Origin: an uncultured Eggerthella sp.
GTDB lineage: Bacteria; Actinomycetota; Coriobacteriia; Coriobacteriales; Eggerthellaceae
DNA: 63,281 nucleotides
Assembly: GCA_900544455.1 (NCBI GenBank)
Contig: UQVJ01000002.1
Coordinates: forward strand, 1-63,281
Reading direction: 5' to 3'
This document shows, piece after piece, positions 1 to 8,854 of the stretch. The translations under genes were made by a program, and so were the position numbers. Position 1 is the first letter of the stretch; each line of letters starts with the position of its first letter. The notes under the pieces are model-generated. The model saw only the letters and a program-made list of their open reading frames with translations, was not told where the DNA came from and ran no database searches.

Positions 1-1120
1 AGCCGCTCATGCCGCTTTCCTTCTGTTTGTTACGTTCCAGCGCCGAAAGAATATAGCGAGCATACAGCGCACCAAGCGTGGCCTTGGCGCCGGCATCAAG
101 CAAACCCCATGAATCCAGCTGGTTACGCAACATTTCAATGCGCGCGCGATGCACCTCGTAGTAACGCGGTACAAACTTGCTGGTTAGGTTGCCCGTCTCA
201 CGCTTGGCGTAGCGATATAGCGGTGCACCAATCACGTTCAGGCCAGGCAAATCTTGGAACACGCGGATGTTGAATTCGATATCTTCGATAAGCGGCAAAT
301 CTTCGGTAAAGGTAAAGCCGCCCTGCTGCAGGTAGCTGCGCTCGTACACCTTGTTCCAGGCGTAGCCGTAATGCGTACCCTTTTCGAACTCCAAAACGTG
401 CTTACGCAGCTTGGTTTTTCCCAAATGCGCCGATTCCCGACTGAAAGTGAATTCCTGCACGCGTTCCACCTTGCCACCAACGTCGTAGAATTCTTCCACA
501 TGACCCACCATAACCACTGGCGCTTCGTGCTGCTGAAGCGAGTTATACACGCTCTGCAGAAAGGTGAAATCGTAGCGATCGTCGGGGTCGGGAAACCACA
601 CATAGCGCCCCCGAGCAGCGGCAAGGCCCGTATTGCGCGCCGCCGAAAGCCCTCGGTTCACCTCGTGCGATACAACGCGAATGCGTGCATCGGCGGCGGC
701 GAACTGCTGCGCGATGGCCAAGCTGCCATCGGGCGAGCAATCGTTCACCACAATGGCTTCCCAATCGGTGAACAGCTGGTCTTGCAAATCGCCCAAGGCG
801 GCGGCAAGGTAAGGCTCAGAGCCATATGCAGGTAGAACAACCGAAAAGAACGGGGCAGTAGAGGATTGGGCTGGGACATCTGCGGTGCTCACCGAGCCCG
901 CGGCATCCGTCGAAGCAGCAGCTGCGGAGCCCGCTGAGCCCGCCACACCCTTAGCTTCTGCAGCACCCGTACCGCTACGGGCAGCATCGGCGTAGGCAGC
1001 CGCATCGCCGCACCCATGCGCAGCTGCAGCGTCCGCGGCATCGGCGCTCACGGCGCCATTACGCCCCCGCGAGGCGGACATACCGCTCGCTTCGCCCTTG
1101 CCGTGATGTCGTTTTCCCAT
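1..1120 (-). CDS. Glycosyltransferase family 2, 3' end outside window
   Basis: The minus frame stays open from an ATG at 1120 to the window edge (373 residues seen), so the C-terminus is missing. AGGGG lies about ten bases upstream of this ATG, which favours it over the in-frame ATG at 1138. Residues about 15-90 are an unusual Ala/Gly/Ser/Asp-rich low-complexity tail. A GT-A fold of family 2 follows: SVVLPAYGSEPYL, then VVNDCSPDGS, then the metal/nucleotide motif PDPDD. It probably adds a sugar to an envelope polysaccharide in the cytoplasm; donor and acceptor cannot be read from the sequence. It sits just downstream of the GtrII-like gene on the same strand. The low-complexity tail resembles the Ala/Lys-rich N-terminus of the GT2 at 59895-61100. 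Confidence 0.85.
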   Translation of the reverse strand, partial: MGKRHHGKGEASGMSASRGRNGAVSADAADAAAAHGCGDAAAYADAARSGTGAAEAKGVAGSAGSAAAASTDAAGSVSTADVPAQSSTAPFFSVVLPAYGSEPYLAAALGDLQDQLFTDWEAIVVNDCSPDGSLAIAQQFAAADARIRVVSHEVNRGLSAARNTGLAAARGRYVWFPDPDDRYDFTFLQSVYNSLQQHEAPVVMVGHVEEFYDVGGKVERVQEFTFSRESAHLGKTKLRKHVLEFEKGTHYGYAWNKVYERSYLQQGGFTFTEDLPLIEDIEFNIRVFQDLPGLNVIGAPLYRYAKRETGNLTSKFVPRYYEVHRARIEMLRNQLDSWGLLDAGAKATLGALYARYILSALERNKQKESGMSG

Positions 1121-1171
1121 ATGCCCAGCGCCCCTCATGAACTCTAAACGCTTCGGCTGCGGCGCGCACCG

Positions 1172-2908
1172 CTATTCCGAATACTTGCTTATGTCAGATA
1201 TCTTAACAACTACAACGCCGTCGATGGTTGCCACCGAATCATTGGCAGGATACAGTGACATGCTCGCGAATTCACTGGAGCGAATAACCTTGGCGCATTC
1301 GTCGAATGAGCAGTAGTTGAAGCTCTGACCCGCGAATTGCTTCATTATCACGTCCCAAGAACGCATGTTGTTCTGGTAGTGGTTGTCCCAAACCATGCCC
1401 CACTTCGCGTAGCTGCTTGCGTGAGCATAGGAATCGCTGGTGTTTGGATAGTTTCCCGCCTCGGGTTTTCCGGCAATCAGCACCTTCGCGCCCGCCTGCA
1501 CATCGGGGTTCGCGTCGAGCGCGCCGGCAATTCGGGTGGCCAAAGAAGCGGTTTGGTTCTGGCATGCCTGCATAACCTCGGCATCCGCATTCGACTGCAG
1601 CGCATACGACCACGCCCCTACAGCAATAAGGCAGCAGCAGCCGACGGACATCGCTTTCGCGGGCACGCGCGGGCACGCATTGCGCTGTTCGGGAGAATCG
1701 AGCAAAAGCTGCACCAGCAGAGGCAGAAGCAGAAACGAAGCCATGAAACCGCCCAACATAAGCGGAGTGGGATACCCGTAGCCGGGAACGATAACCAGGA
1801 TAACGTTAGCAGCGAAGGGAATGAGCGCAACGCAGAGCAGCGCCATAGCGCTCGACCCCAAACGCTTCGCACCATCGATCGCAACAAGACAGGCAAACGC
1901 AACTGCCACAACAATCAGGTATACAGCCGCCACGTACACCCAGCCGAAATGGTTCCCGAAAATGCCGTGGCTGAACAAGCCGTCAGAAAAGGCACCGTAG
2001 GCACTGGGGACAGACGACGTCAAAGAACCCAGAATGCTGCCAGCGCCAACCGAGGAAGCTCCGCCATAGGAGGAAAGGCCAATGCCCAACACAAACAGCG
2101 AAAGCTCGGTAAGCGCGTAGTACAGTACGGCACCCGCCGCGCACACCACTACGGCAACGCCAAAGAACACCGCAAGCTGCTTGGCACTGAGCGAATCGGC
2201 ACTGAAGCCTTCTTCACGGTAGGGGTTCTGAGCTTCGCCACGAGCATCGCATGCCGGCGACGCCAGCGATTCAGAGCCGCCGCCCATAAGAGCGCGAATC
2301 ATCACCAACAGCACCGCAACGCAAAACACGCCCAGGCTCGCTTGATAGCAACCGAGCGAAAACGCCAACAACGCAACCGCCCCAACAAGGGCAACTGGCT
2401 TGCCAACAGCCCCAACGCGCCCTGCCAGGCATGCTGCCAGCACCGCGCATAAAAACGAGAGTGCATACGAATTCGAGCAGTAGTAGTACGTGATGCAGCA
2501 GGAAACGAAGGGCGAAGCGATGAACAGAATCGAAGAAGCGTACCGCAAGCAAGCGCGCTTGATGCCCAGCCTATCTATCAGCGCAACAACGCCCAGCGTA
2601 AACAGGGCAATGGTGATTGCGGAGGTAAGAATAGGCGAGCACAGCCCAAACTTAGCGCAGGCAGCAAACAGCAAGCCCCAACGCCCCAAGCTAATATCCC
2701 AAGCATGCGGAATAAAGCTTCCGTATCCATTGGGGTTGCTCAAAGAAACAACCGCATCGGGGTTCGAAAGGCCGTTCAGGTACATCTGCGCATGGCAGAT
2801 CATGCCCACTGCAAAGCACACCACCAGCAATTTTGCGTTGCGAGTAAACCAGAGCTTCACCTTGGAAAACCCCGTTTTCTCTGCCGTTGATTCACTTTCT
2901 AACCCCAA
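1172..2908 (-). CDS. GtrII-type polytopic membrane glucosyltransferase
   Basis: This 578-residue protein has about ten or more hydrophobic segments, the first near residues 28-46. The stretch ending in SLGRWG near residue 75 is typical of the glucosyltransferase GtrII family. Known members transfer glucose from a lipid carrier onto polysaccharide on the outer face of the membrane, so a role in side-branch glycosylation of the wall polymer is inferred. The start is a TTG at 2908 with GGAGG five bases upstream. The soluble tail (about residues 430-578) would be extracytoplasmic. It lies between two GT2 genes on the same strand. The family call rests on pattern recognition of the N-terminal motif and topology. 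Confidence 0.75.
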   Translation of the reverse strand: MGLESESTAEKTGFSKVKLWFTRNAKLLVVCFAVGMICHAQMYLNGLSNPDAVVSLSNPNGYGSFIPHAWDISLGRWGLLFAACAKFGLCSPILTSAITIALFTLGVVALIDRLGIKRACLRYASSILFIASPFVSCCITYYYCSNSYALSFLCAVLAACLAGRVGAVGKPVALVGAVALLAFSLGCYQASLGVFCVAVLLVMIRALMGGGSESLASPACDARGEAQNPYREEGFSADSLSAKQLAVFFGVAVVVCAAGAVLYYALTELSLFVLGIGLSSYGGASSVGAGSILGSLTSSVPSAYGAFSDGLFSHGIFGNHFGWVYVAAVYLIVVAVAFACLVAIDGAKRLGSSAMALLCVALIPFAANVILVIVPGYGYPTPLMLGGFMASFLLLPLLVQLLLDSPEQRNACPRVPAKAMSVGCCCLIAVGAWSYALQSNADAEVMQACQNQTASLATRIAGALDANPDVQAGAKVLIAGKPEAGNYPNTSDSYAHASSYAKWGMVWDNHYQNNMRSWDVIMKQFAGQSFNYCSFDECAKVIRSSEFASMSLYPANDSVATIDGVVVVKISDISKYSE

Positions 2909-2939
2909 GATAACCTCCCGATGCTTTCAGCGAGAACCT

Positions 2940-2951
2940 GGTACCTGTCCC
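2940..2951. repeat. Copy 1 of the 12-mer GGTACCTGTCCC
   Basis: This 12-mer lies between the genes ending at 2971 and starting at 2908. An identical 12-mer occurs at 59867-59878, also in an intergenic gap just downstream of a minus-strand gene. It may be part of a dispersed REP-like element, but two copies in 63 kb are only suggestive. Confidence 0.3.
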
Positions 2952-2970
2952 TTTTCCCACCACGGAAAGC

Positions 2971-4107
2971 CTACTTCCCTTCAGCCTTTTCCATACCGCT
3001 TTTTCGAATCTTGTTACCAACAAAGCGTCCCATATCCTCGGCAAGGAAAGCAACGCCCTGCGTGCGCACCGCACGGACAGCACGGGAAGCAAGATAGCGC
3101 ACATAAGGAACATGCGACATATGAGGAACAGGCTTGCCAAGCACCTCGAAGTAGAAGCGCTTCTTCGCAACTGAAAGTTTCCCGCACTCAAGCACATAAC
3201 GCTCCGGCAAGCGCTCAAACAGCTCGCGCGTCTTCTGCCGAACAACGGGATTGTCCCAGCCGTCATCCAAAATGGCACCATTGACGTAATTGAAGCCACG
3301 TAGGGCATGGGCGCACCAAATACCCTCGTCGGTTACACCCAGCTGTTCCATGATCGCAGTCATGTCGAGCCAACGGTTGAAAGGCAGTGCGACCTTTTCG
3401 TCCGATCCATGGTTCTTGGTTGAGCCAGGCAAATCGTTTCGATAGCAATAGAATGGCTTGTCCAGGTAAACAATGGACTGCGCCCGACAGAGCGTTTCAA
3501 CTAAAAAGGGATTGTCTGCCCAACCAGCACCAGGGTACGGACGGAAACGTATCCCCTTTTGGTTCAAGAATTCGCGGCGGTACAAAGCAGACCAAATGGA
3601 AGGGTGCCCTTCAATAAGAACAGGGGCATCTTCCAAAACGAATGGTTTCTGCGACGTTTTCAGGCTGCCAAACAGAAGGCTAGGCTTCTTAACCAACGTT
3701 TCAGGATTGTCCCATTTGGCCAAATCGTACCAAGGGGTTTTGACTACATCGATTTGATTACCAAAACCTTCAACGAAATCGAGCATTTCGGCAAACATAC
3801 CGGGAAGAAGGTAGTCGTCGGGCTCTACGATGGCAATGTATTCGCCCTGGGCCATATCCAAACCGCGATTGCACGTTGCGCCATAGCCCTCGTTGGCCTT
3901 ATTGATGCAAATAATGCGCGGATCCCTACTGGCGTGCTCATGCATAATGGCCGATGAACCATCTTTGGACCCATCGTTCAGGCAAACAATCTCCAGCTCA
4001 CGCAAGGTTTGGGAGCGCACGCTGTTCAGGCACTCGTCTAGAAAACCTTCAACGTTGCAAATCGGAATAATAACCGAAACTTTTGGCGCTGCACCTTCGT
4101 TGGACAC
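2971..4107 (-). CDS. Glycosyltransferase family 2 (GYGA-type paralogue)
   Basis: The protein has 378 residues if it starts at the GTG at 4107, which has AGGGG just upstream. The longer frame opening with ATG at 4158 is not credible because that ATG lies in the stem of a Rho-independent terminator. GT-A motifs: VSVIIPICNVEGFLDECL, CLNDGSKDGS, EGYGATCNRGLD and the DxD region VEPDDY. It belongs to a group of four related GT2s in the window (also 27862, 50838 and 59895), sharing the GYGA and EPDD signatures and a middle region with W(S/T)ALYRREFL. It probably acts in the cytoplasm on lipid-linked polymer intermediates; the sugar is unknown. It follows the LCP pair on the same strand. Confidence 0.85.
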   Translation of the reverse strand: MSNEGAAPKVSVIIPICNVEGFLDECLNSVRSQTLRELEIVCLNDGSKDGSSAIMHEHASRDPRIICINKANEGYGATCNRGLDMAQGEYIAIVEPDDYLLPGMFAEMLDFVEGFGNQIDVVKTPWYDLAKWDNPETLVKKPSLLFGSLKTSQKPFVLEDAPVLIEGHPSIWSALYRREFLNQKGIRFRPYPGAGWADNPFLVETLCRAQSIVYLDKPFYCYRNDLPGSTKNHGSDEKVALPFNRWLDMTAIMEQLGVTDEGIWCAHALRGFNYVNGAILDDGWDNPVVRQKTRELFERLPERYVLECGKLSVAKKRFYFEVLGKPVPHMSHVPYVRYLASRAVRAVRTQGVAFLAEDMGRFVGNKIRKSGMEKAEGK

Positions 4108-4126
4108 CAAATCCCCTATCTCATAG

Positions 4127-4159
4127 AAAAAAATGCGCGGAGCATATACTCCGCGCATT
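4127..4159 (-). terminator. Rho-independent terminator after the LCP pair
   Basis: On the minus strand a perfect 11-bp stem (4149-4159 with 4132-4142, core GCGCGGAG/CTCCGCGC) and a 6-base loop are followed by a run of T residues. It sits about 50 bases after the stop of the lipoprotein LCP gene and just before the GTG of the next GT2, so it would separate the two transcripts or attenuate read-through. Confidence 0.85.
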
Positions 4160-4208
4160 ACCTTAACGCATTTATTTGCCGGTTTTGTAACGTACGCAAA
4201 ATGTACCC

Positions 4209-5162
4209 TTAAAGAGCAGCCACCTTCGGCTCGGGGACAATCTCCCTGGGGTCTTCACCTTTTTCTGCGGCGGCAATTACCTTTGCCCAGGTTGTTTCGT
4301 CGCGATAAGCAAGCCACAGGCCCGTGCTTGCGTCGACTTCGCCCGCGTAGGGGCCTGTGCCGGAGACAAAGGTGATTTTGTCTGCGTTCTCGGCAAAATC
4401 AACTACCAATGCAGACAAACCCTTTGCATCCCAATTGGTGGAGCAATTTGAGGAAAGCACGTTAGCAAAAGAAGCTGCCGTGGAAGGATCGGAAGCAACC
4501 TGCCTGATACCAGACTGGACAATGGCGCGATCCTGAATCTGACGACATGCATCCAAGTCGTTCGCATACTGCTTACGCGAACGCGCCAGCACCAATGCTT
4601 CCTTGCCGTTCAGATCCTGATCGCCTTTGGTAAGACTAATGTGATCGCCGGAAACAATGTCTTGAAGCTGCATGTTGATAGGCACATTCGCAGTTAAGCC
4701 GCCCAGACCTTCAACGAAGTCCTCAAACTGCACGAAGCTCATGTCCATATAGTACTTAGGGGTAACACCCGTCAGGTCAGCAACGGCCTTCACGGACTCT
4801 TCAATACCAGCAACGTGGTAGACCTCGTTGAGCTTAACCTTCTGACCGTTGAACTGCGTTTCCGTGTCACGAGGAACGGAAACAATGGAAATGGCGTAGG
4901 TCTTCGGGTCAACGCGAACCAACATCATCACATCGCTACGGCCAGTGCCGTCCGAATAGTCGGGCTTGTTGATTTCAACCGTGCCCGTGCGCGAATCGTT
5001 GCCCACAAGCAGAACCCAGAAAGGCTCGGTTTCCGTCGATGCGGCATCGCTCACCTGCACGTCTTCGTCTTTTTGCTGCGGCTCCTGATTCTGACAGCCA
5101 ACCAGCGCACATGCCATTACGCCACAAAACGCAACAGCAAGAAGCTTTTTCAGCATCTTCAT
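4209..5162 (-). CDS. LCP (LytR-CpsA-Psr) family protein with lipoprotein signal
   Basis: This is a 317-residue LCP protein. LCP enzymes transfer lipid-linked anionic polymers to peptidoglycan on the outer membrane face. Visible motifs are GNDSRTG, GRSDVMMLVRVDP, SVPRDT, LNEVYHVAG and the Arg-rich ARSRKQYANDLDACRQIQ. The N-terminus MKMLKKLLAVAF followed by ALVGCQN ends in a lipobox-like Cys near residue 23, so it is probably lipid-anchored. Most LCP proteins have an uncleaved N-terminal helix instead. The ATG at 5162 overlaps the upstream LCP stop as TAATG, indicating translational coupling. The C-terminal tail (WLAYRDETTWAKVIAAAEKGEDP) has a counterpart in the neighbour LCP, pointing to tandem duplication. 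Confidence 0.9.
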   Translation of the reverse strand: MKMLKKLLAVAFCGVMACALVGCQNQEPQQKDEDVQVSDAASTETEPFWVLLVGNDSRTGTVEINKPDYSDGTGRSDVMMLVRVDPKTYAISIVSVPRDTETQFNGQKVKLNEVYHVAGIEESVKAVADLTGVTPKYYMDMSFVQFEDFVEGLGGLTANVPINMQLQDIVSGDHISLTKGDQDLNGKEALVLARSRKQYANDLDACRQIQDRAIVQSGIRQVASDPSTAASFANVLSSNCSTNWDAKGLSALVVDFAENADKITFVSGTGPYAGEVDASTGLWLAYRDETTWAKVIAAAEKGEDPREIVPEPKVAAL

Positions 5163-6319
5163 TATTCGCTTCCTTCTTCCTGATTTTCTTCATTCGATGG
5201 AATAATTGCCGTTGATTCAACGTCGAGCCCGGAAGGATCTTCCCCGGCATCGACGACTTCCATAAGGGTTTTCCAGCCTTCAGGGTTTTCGTAGCACAAC
5301 CACAAACCACCCGATTCAGCATTGATGTCGCCCTTTGAAGGGCCAGTAGCGCTATAAAACGTTATCTTGCCTTTGCTCCCCGCAAATTGCATAGCCAAAG
5401 ACACGATATCCGATGTACGCAGATCGGTACCCACGAAACCAGCAAGATCGAGCACCGTCCCTGGCAATTCTGGCAGAGGCTTACTTAGCGCTTTATCAAC
5501 AATTGCCATAGCAAGCTGGCGAACATTTTCCTGGCGATGTTTGTCCTGGTCGGTTCCGTATTCATGGCGTGCACGCGCAAACAGCTGAGCCTGCTGTCCG
5601 TTTAGCGTTTGGTATCCGGGCTGCAAGGTGATTTTTTCGCCAGTAAGGGCATCCTTATAAGAAAGCTTGATATCAACATTAACGTCTACGCCACCTAAAG
5701 CATCAACGATGTTCTCCAGTTCGGAGAAATGGACTTCGGCGTAGTGGGAAATATCCACCCCCGTTAGCTGAGAAACCGCCTTGATGGACTCTGCCGCACC
5801 ACCAATATTGTATGCCTCATTGATTTTCACTAGACGCCCATCGCTGGTGCGATAAGGCGTATCGCGTGGGACAGAAACCATGGTTACTTGACGATTGGCA
5901 AGATCAACGCGGAGAAGAATCATAACGTCGGAACGCTGATTGTCGCCCGATTCGTCTGCTCTGCCCGAAGTGCCTGAACCTTCGCGCGAGTCGGACCCTA
6001 GCACAAGCATATAGAAGGGCTTGCCCGATTCCGCAGGAACAAGAACACTCTCCACGCCTTCGGATTCGCCCGAAGCGAGCTGGGCGTTAAGCTGAGAAGA
6101 AAACCACAGGGCATACGCACCCGTCGCAACAAGCAGCGCCGCGAGAATCGCAAGCACCGTCAAAGCAATGCGCTTGGGCGTGGGACCCTTACGATGCCTG
6201 CGCGATTTTGCCACATACAAGGCAGCATTGGAGCGAGACTGGGCAACAGGAGCATGGGGGCCGCTAGACCCCTGGCGGGCCGCATGCTTGCCCCTATATG
6301 CGCTGCTTTCCCGTTCCAC
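5162..6319 (-). CDS. LCP (LytR-CpsA-Psr) family protein, membrane anchored
   Basis: This 385-residue protein has a basic cytoplasmic tail (residues 1-48), one transmembrane helix (about 50-73, IALTVLAILAALLVATGAYA) and an external LCP domain. Motifs: LGSDSREG, NQRSDVMILLRVD, SVPRDTPY, INEAYNIGG and ARARHEYGTDQDKHRQ. It probably attaches the polymer made by this locus to peptidoglycan, as TagT/TagU/TagV proteins do for wall teichoic acid. The likely start is a GTG at 6319 with AAGG about ten bases upstream. It is followed without a gap by a second LCP gene. The C-terminal region (WLCYENPEGWKTLMEVVDAGEDPSG) matches that paralogue. Confidence 0.9.
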   Translation of the reverse strand: MERESSAYRGKHAARQGSSGPHAPVAQSRSNAALYVAKSRRHRKGPTPKRIALTVLAILAALLVATGAYALWFSSQLNAQLASGESEGVESVLVPAESGKPFYMLVLGSDSREGSGTSGRADESGDNQRSDVMILLRVDLANRQVTMVSVPRDTPYRTSDGRLVKINEAYNIGGAAESIKAVSQLTGVDISHYAEVHFSELENIVDALGGVDVNVDIKLSYKDALTGEKITLQPGYQTLNGQQAQLFARARHEYGTDQDKHRQENVRQLAMAIVDKALSKPLPELPGTVLDLAGFVGTDLRTSDIVSLAMQFAGSKGKITFYSATGPSKGDINAESGGLWLCYENPEGWKTLMEVVDAGEDPSGLDVESTAIIPSNEENQEEGSE

Positions 6320-6561
6320 CGTACCGGTACCTTTCGAATTTGCTGGATTAAACTAAGAAAGAATATCACGAGATAAAATACGCCTGATAATCGGCAAGAA
6401 TTATCCAAATCGCGTTCACGGTAGCTGTTCTCTGCACCACACGCGGAACAACGCCTGGTATGCCTTATACATTGGAGAGCGTCACGGCCATGCGCAGGGC
6501 AGCAGCAAGATCGGAACGCCGCTGATCCAGCAGAATAAGTAGGGTCGCAATTCCCCGCACC

Positions 6562-8601
6562 CTACTTGAACGCTGCGTCAATGCGATACAACCTCATATC
6601 CCCCTCGCTCAAAACAGGAGTGAATCCTGGCGTTTCATCGTTGATGGTTTCGATACCCTCCCAATCTGCATCTTCGTAGCGCAGCTTGCTTACCGTGCGG
6701 CCTTCGCCCGAACCGCAATCAAGCAACAGCACATACTGAACACCCGATTCCCTTACCGCGTTCCATACCGTTTGCGACGTGGACACACTGCTAAGAGCAG
6801 TGCGGATAAGGCGCCCTGTTTCCCCTGAACCAACGTAGGCATCGGGCGAAGAGCGCCTGAAAAACGTATTCAGCCCTTCTATTCCGTAAGCGTAGCAACT
6901 GCCGTCGTTGGGAAAGTTGGCCACCACGGCACCTTCAGGAATAGCCTCCATGCACTTCTTGACGAAGGCATCTTCTTCGCCGGTAAAGTACTTTTCCCAA
7001 GAATAGCGCTGCTTAACCTGCTTATGAACCGCCATAAGGCCAGCCCTGATGTCGCTATCGCCAACCTTGGTATGCAGGGGGAAGAATTGAACAGCAAGCA
7101 TCAGTGCGAGCAATGCTGCAACGGAGATGGAAGCAGCACGTGTTGCACCGCACCCCCCAAGCCGCTTTTCAAGCTGCGCCTTCAGGCCTTCGAACAGCCA
7201 AGCAAAGCCCATTGCAGCCAGCGGAATTGCAAACAGCGCAGCCATAGCGCCTGTGCGGTAGTAGTCGGTGTACCAGAAGCCCGCAAGCAGATGCTTCACG
7301 GTTCCTTCGGTGGTAACCCCGATGAACCATATTGCGAATGCAAGTAAGAACGCAGCCGCAAGCCACAAGTACCGTCGGTCTTTGCAAGTGCGCACCAAAC
7401 CGATAAGCACCAGCAAGGCAAGAAACGGCTGAATGCCCGTACGCTCCGAGAACATAAACATCCCGCCAGCCAAAACGGCTTGAATGGGGGAAAGAAACGC
7501 TTCCCAGGTATACGAGACAACCGATTGAAGCGGCGGCGCGCAATACAGCGCAACCCATACCAAGCATGAGCATGCAAGCAGGGCGAGCGCCAACGCAATA
7601 TGCTTAGCGTCCGGGCGAGTCCGGCACGTTCCTTCCCCCATAGGGCGCAGCAGGCAGTAAGCGCCAAAGGAAGCCGCCCAGATACCCAGAGTAAATGCGC
7701 CGTTAGGTTGCGCAATGGCGACAGCAACAACGCAAACAACAAACGAAAGAGCAATCGGGGCGCGAGAGCCCCTACCCCGAGACTGCTGCGACAGTAATAC
7801 CAAAAGACCCGTGGCGCCAGGAATCAGCACAAACGAAAGCAGATTGGGCAGAAGCTGGCCGCGCACTACAAAACCCCAGGGGAATGCGCAGAAGGCAACG
7901 GCAACAATGGCACCAGAGGCAACTATCGTAGCTTGATTACGCTGAGGGAACAGCTGCCGCAGCATAAACAGCAAGCCGACGGGCAAAACAACTGCGCATA
8001 CGACAAGCGTCATAGCGTTCGACGCAAGTGCCACAGAATTCCCAAACAGTGACGCCACAATGGCAGCAGCACCATGCCAAGCCGCTGGGTAGTATCCGCC
8101 CGTGCCACCCAGAGTGGCGTACCCATTGGCGCTGAGCATTGAATAAAAGCCCGTGTCCAAGAACGAGCGAATTAGCGTGTAATGGGCAGCAGAATCGTCC
8201 AAGCGGCAAAACGCGTAAGGGCTACCCATGGCGTGCAAGAACACGACGCAAGAAATTAGCAGCGATGCGCCCACATACAAGCTAACAAGCTTCCACGGGA
8301 TGGCGCCCGATCCAAGCGCAGCGTCCGAACCGGGGGTGCCGTGCCGCGCGAACGCGAAGCGGGATACCCCATACACTACGAGCGAAATGACTAACGCCGC
8401 AAGAAACAGAGCCCACGCCGGACACGCAACACCCGCAACCTGGAGCACAACGCCTAGCGCCGCAAGAAGGACAACGGAAAAAGCAGGCGCCACCACAAGA
8501 GCGCTAAATGAACCCAACCGAACCGCGCGCCCAGCAAAATAGCCAGGCGCGTACAAAACAGCAACGCTAGCCAAGCAAGCAGTAGCAAACAGAAGCCACA
8601 T
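6562..8601 (-). CDS. DUF6541-like polytopic membrane protein
   Basis: I place the start at the ATG at 8601, preceded by GAGGA and five T, giving 679 residues; the open frame continues to 8742 but the extra 47 residues look unlike a signal. The protein has about 12-14 membrane segments and an external C-terminal part (about 540-679). It is a paralogue of the gene at 47602-49626: both start MWL, both carry HLL(A/S)GFWYTD(Y/P)YR near residue 450, and both end with GDMRLY(R/K)I. The pattern fits the DUF6541 family, whose function is unknown. By topology it could be a GT-C-like transferase or polymerase using lipid-linked sugars; that is inference. It precedes the LCP pair on the same strand. Confidence 0.8.
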   Translation of the reverse strand: MWLLFATACLASVAVLYAPGYFAGRAVRLGSFSALVVAPAFSVVLLAALGVVLQVAGVACPAWALFLAALVISLVVYGVSRFAFARHGTPGSDAALGSGAIPWKLVSLYVGASLLISCVVFLHAMGSPYAFCRLDDSAAHYTLIRSFLDTGFYSMLSANGYATLGGTGGYYPAAWHGAAAIVASLFGNSVALASNAMTLVVCAVVLPVGLLFMLRQLFPQRNQATIVASGAIVAVAFCAFPWGFVVRGQLLPNLLSFVLIPGATGLLVLLSQQSRGRGSRAPIALSFVVCVVAVAIAQPNGAFTLGIWAASFGAYCLLRPMGEGTCRTRPDAKHIALALALLACSCLVWVALYCAPPLQSVVSYTWEAFLSPIQAVLAGGMFMFSERTGIQPFLALLVLIGLVRTCKDRRYLWLAAAFLLAFAIWFIGVTTEGTVKHLLAGFWYTDYYRTGAMAALFAIPLAAMGFAWLFEGLKAQLEKRLGGCGATRAASISVAALLALMLAVQFFPLHTKVGDSDIRAGLMAVHKQVKQRYSWEKYFTGEEDAFVKKCMEAIPEGAVVANFPNDGSCYAYGIEGLNTFFRRSSPDAYVGSGETGRLIRTALSSVSTSQTVWNAVRESGVQYVLLLDCGSGEGRTVSKLRYEDADWEGIETINDETPGFTPVLSEGDMRLYRIDAAFK

Positions 8602-8637
8602 AAAAATCCTCACGGACAAAAAATACCGTACCGTTGA

Positions 8638-8666
8638 ATTGTAGCAGGCAGGAATTGGGGGGGGCA
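8638..8666 (-). promoter_or_regulatory. Possible promoter with G8/C8 tract upstream of the DUF6541 gene
   Basis: On the minus strand a TACAAT box (8643-8638) lies about 37 bases before the ATG at 8601. A run of eight identical bases (8657-8664, G on plus) falls across the spacer/-35 position. The -35 match itself is poor. Slippage in the tract could change promoter spacing. Confidence 0.3.
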
Positions 8667-8754
8667 GAAGGTGGCTATGTAGACCAAAGTTGTAAACCCT
8701 TGATTCGTTTGCGCCTACAACTTTCCCAGTATGGTAAAGCAAATAATAGTGATA

Positions 8755-8830
8755 CGACCCTGTGGACTCTAAGTGAGGCAGGGACTAGGGAGGTCGCTGG
8801 TTCACCGAATCAGCGACCTCTTGATTTTTC
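8755..8830 (+). ncRNA. Probable structured RNA upstream of the Abi_2 gene (abiF-motif-like)
   Basis: Just upstream of the Abi_2 reading frame there is a short stem CCCTG/CAGGG (8758-8762 with 8779-8783). It is followed by a perfect 10-bp stem GAGGTCGCTG/CAGCGACCTC (8790-8799 with 8811-8820, 11-base loop), then a T-rich tract TTGATTTTTC. No coding gene lies upstream for this hairpin to terminate, so a small RNA ending at the hairpin is the natural reading. A conserved abiF RNA motif is known upstream of Abi_2 family genes. Whether this copy matches that covariance model cannot be judged by eye. The 5' end is uncertain; it may begin nearer 8700. Confidence 0.5.
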
Positions 8831-8854
8831 GGCCTTGATTTTCAGGATAGGTAA

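Noticed and set aside
1337..2452. Long plus-strand open frame of 371 codons
   Set aside because: It is antisense to the GtrII-like gene. Its product is rich in Arg, His and Gln without domain motifs, which is typical of a shadow frame.
8800..8820. tRNA-like T-arm (GGTTC...GAATC)
   Set aside because: No acceptor, D or anticodon arms can be folded around it. The bases form the loop of a 10-bp hairpin.
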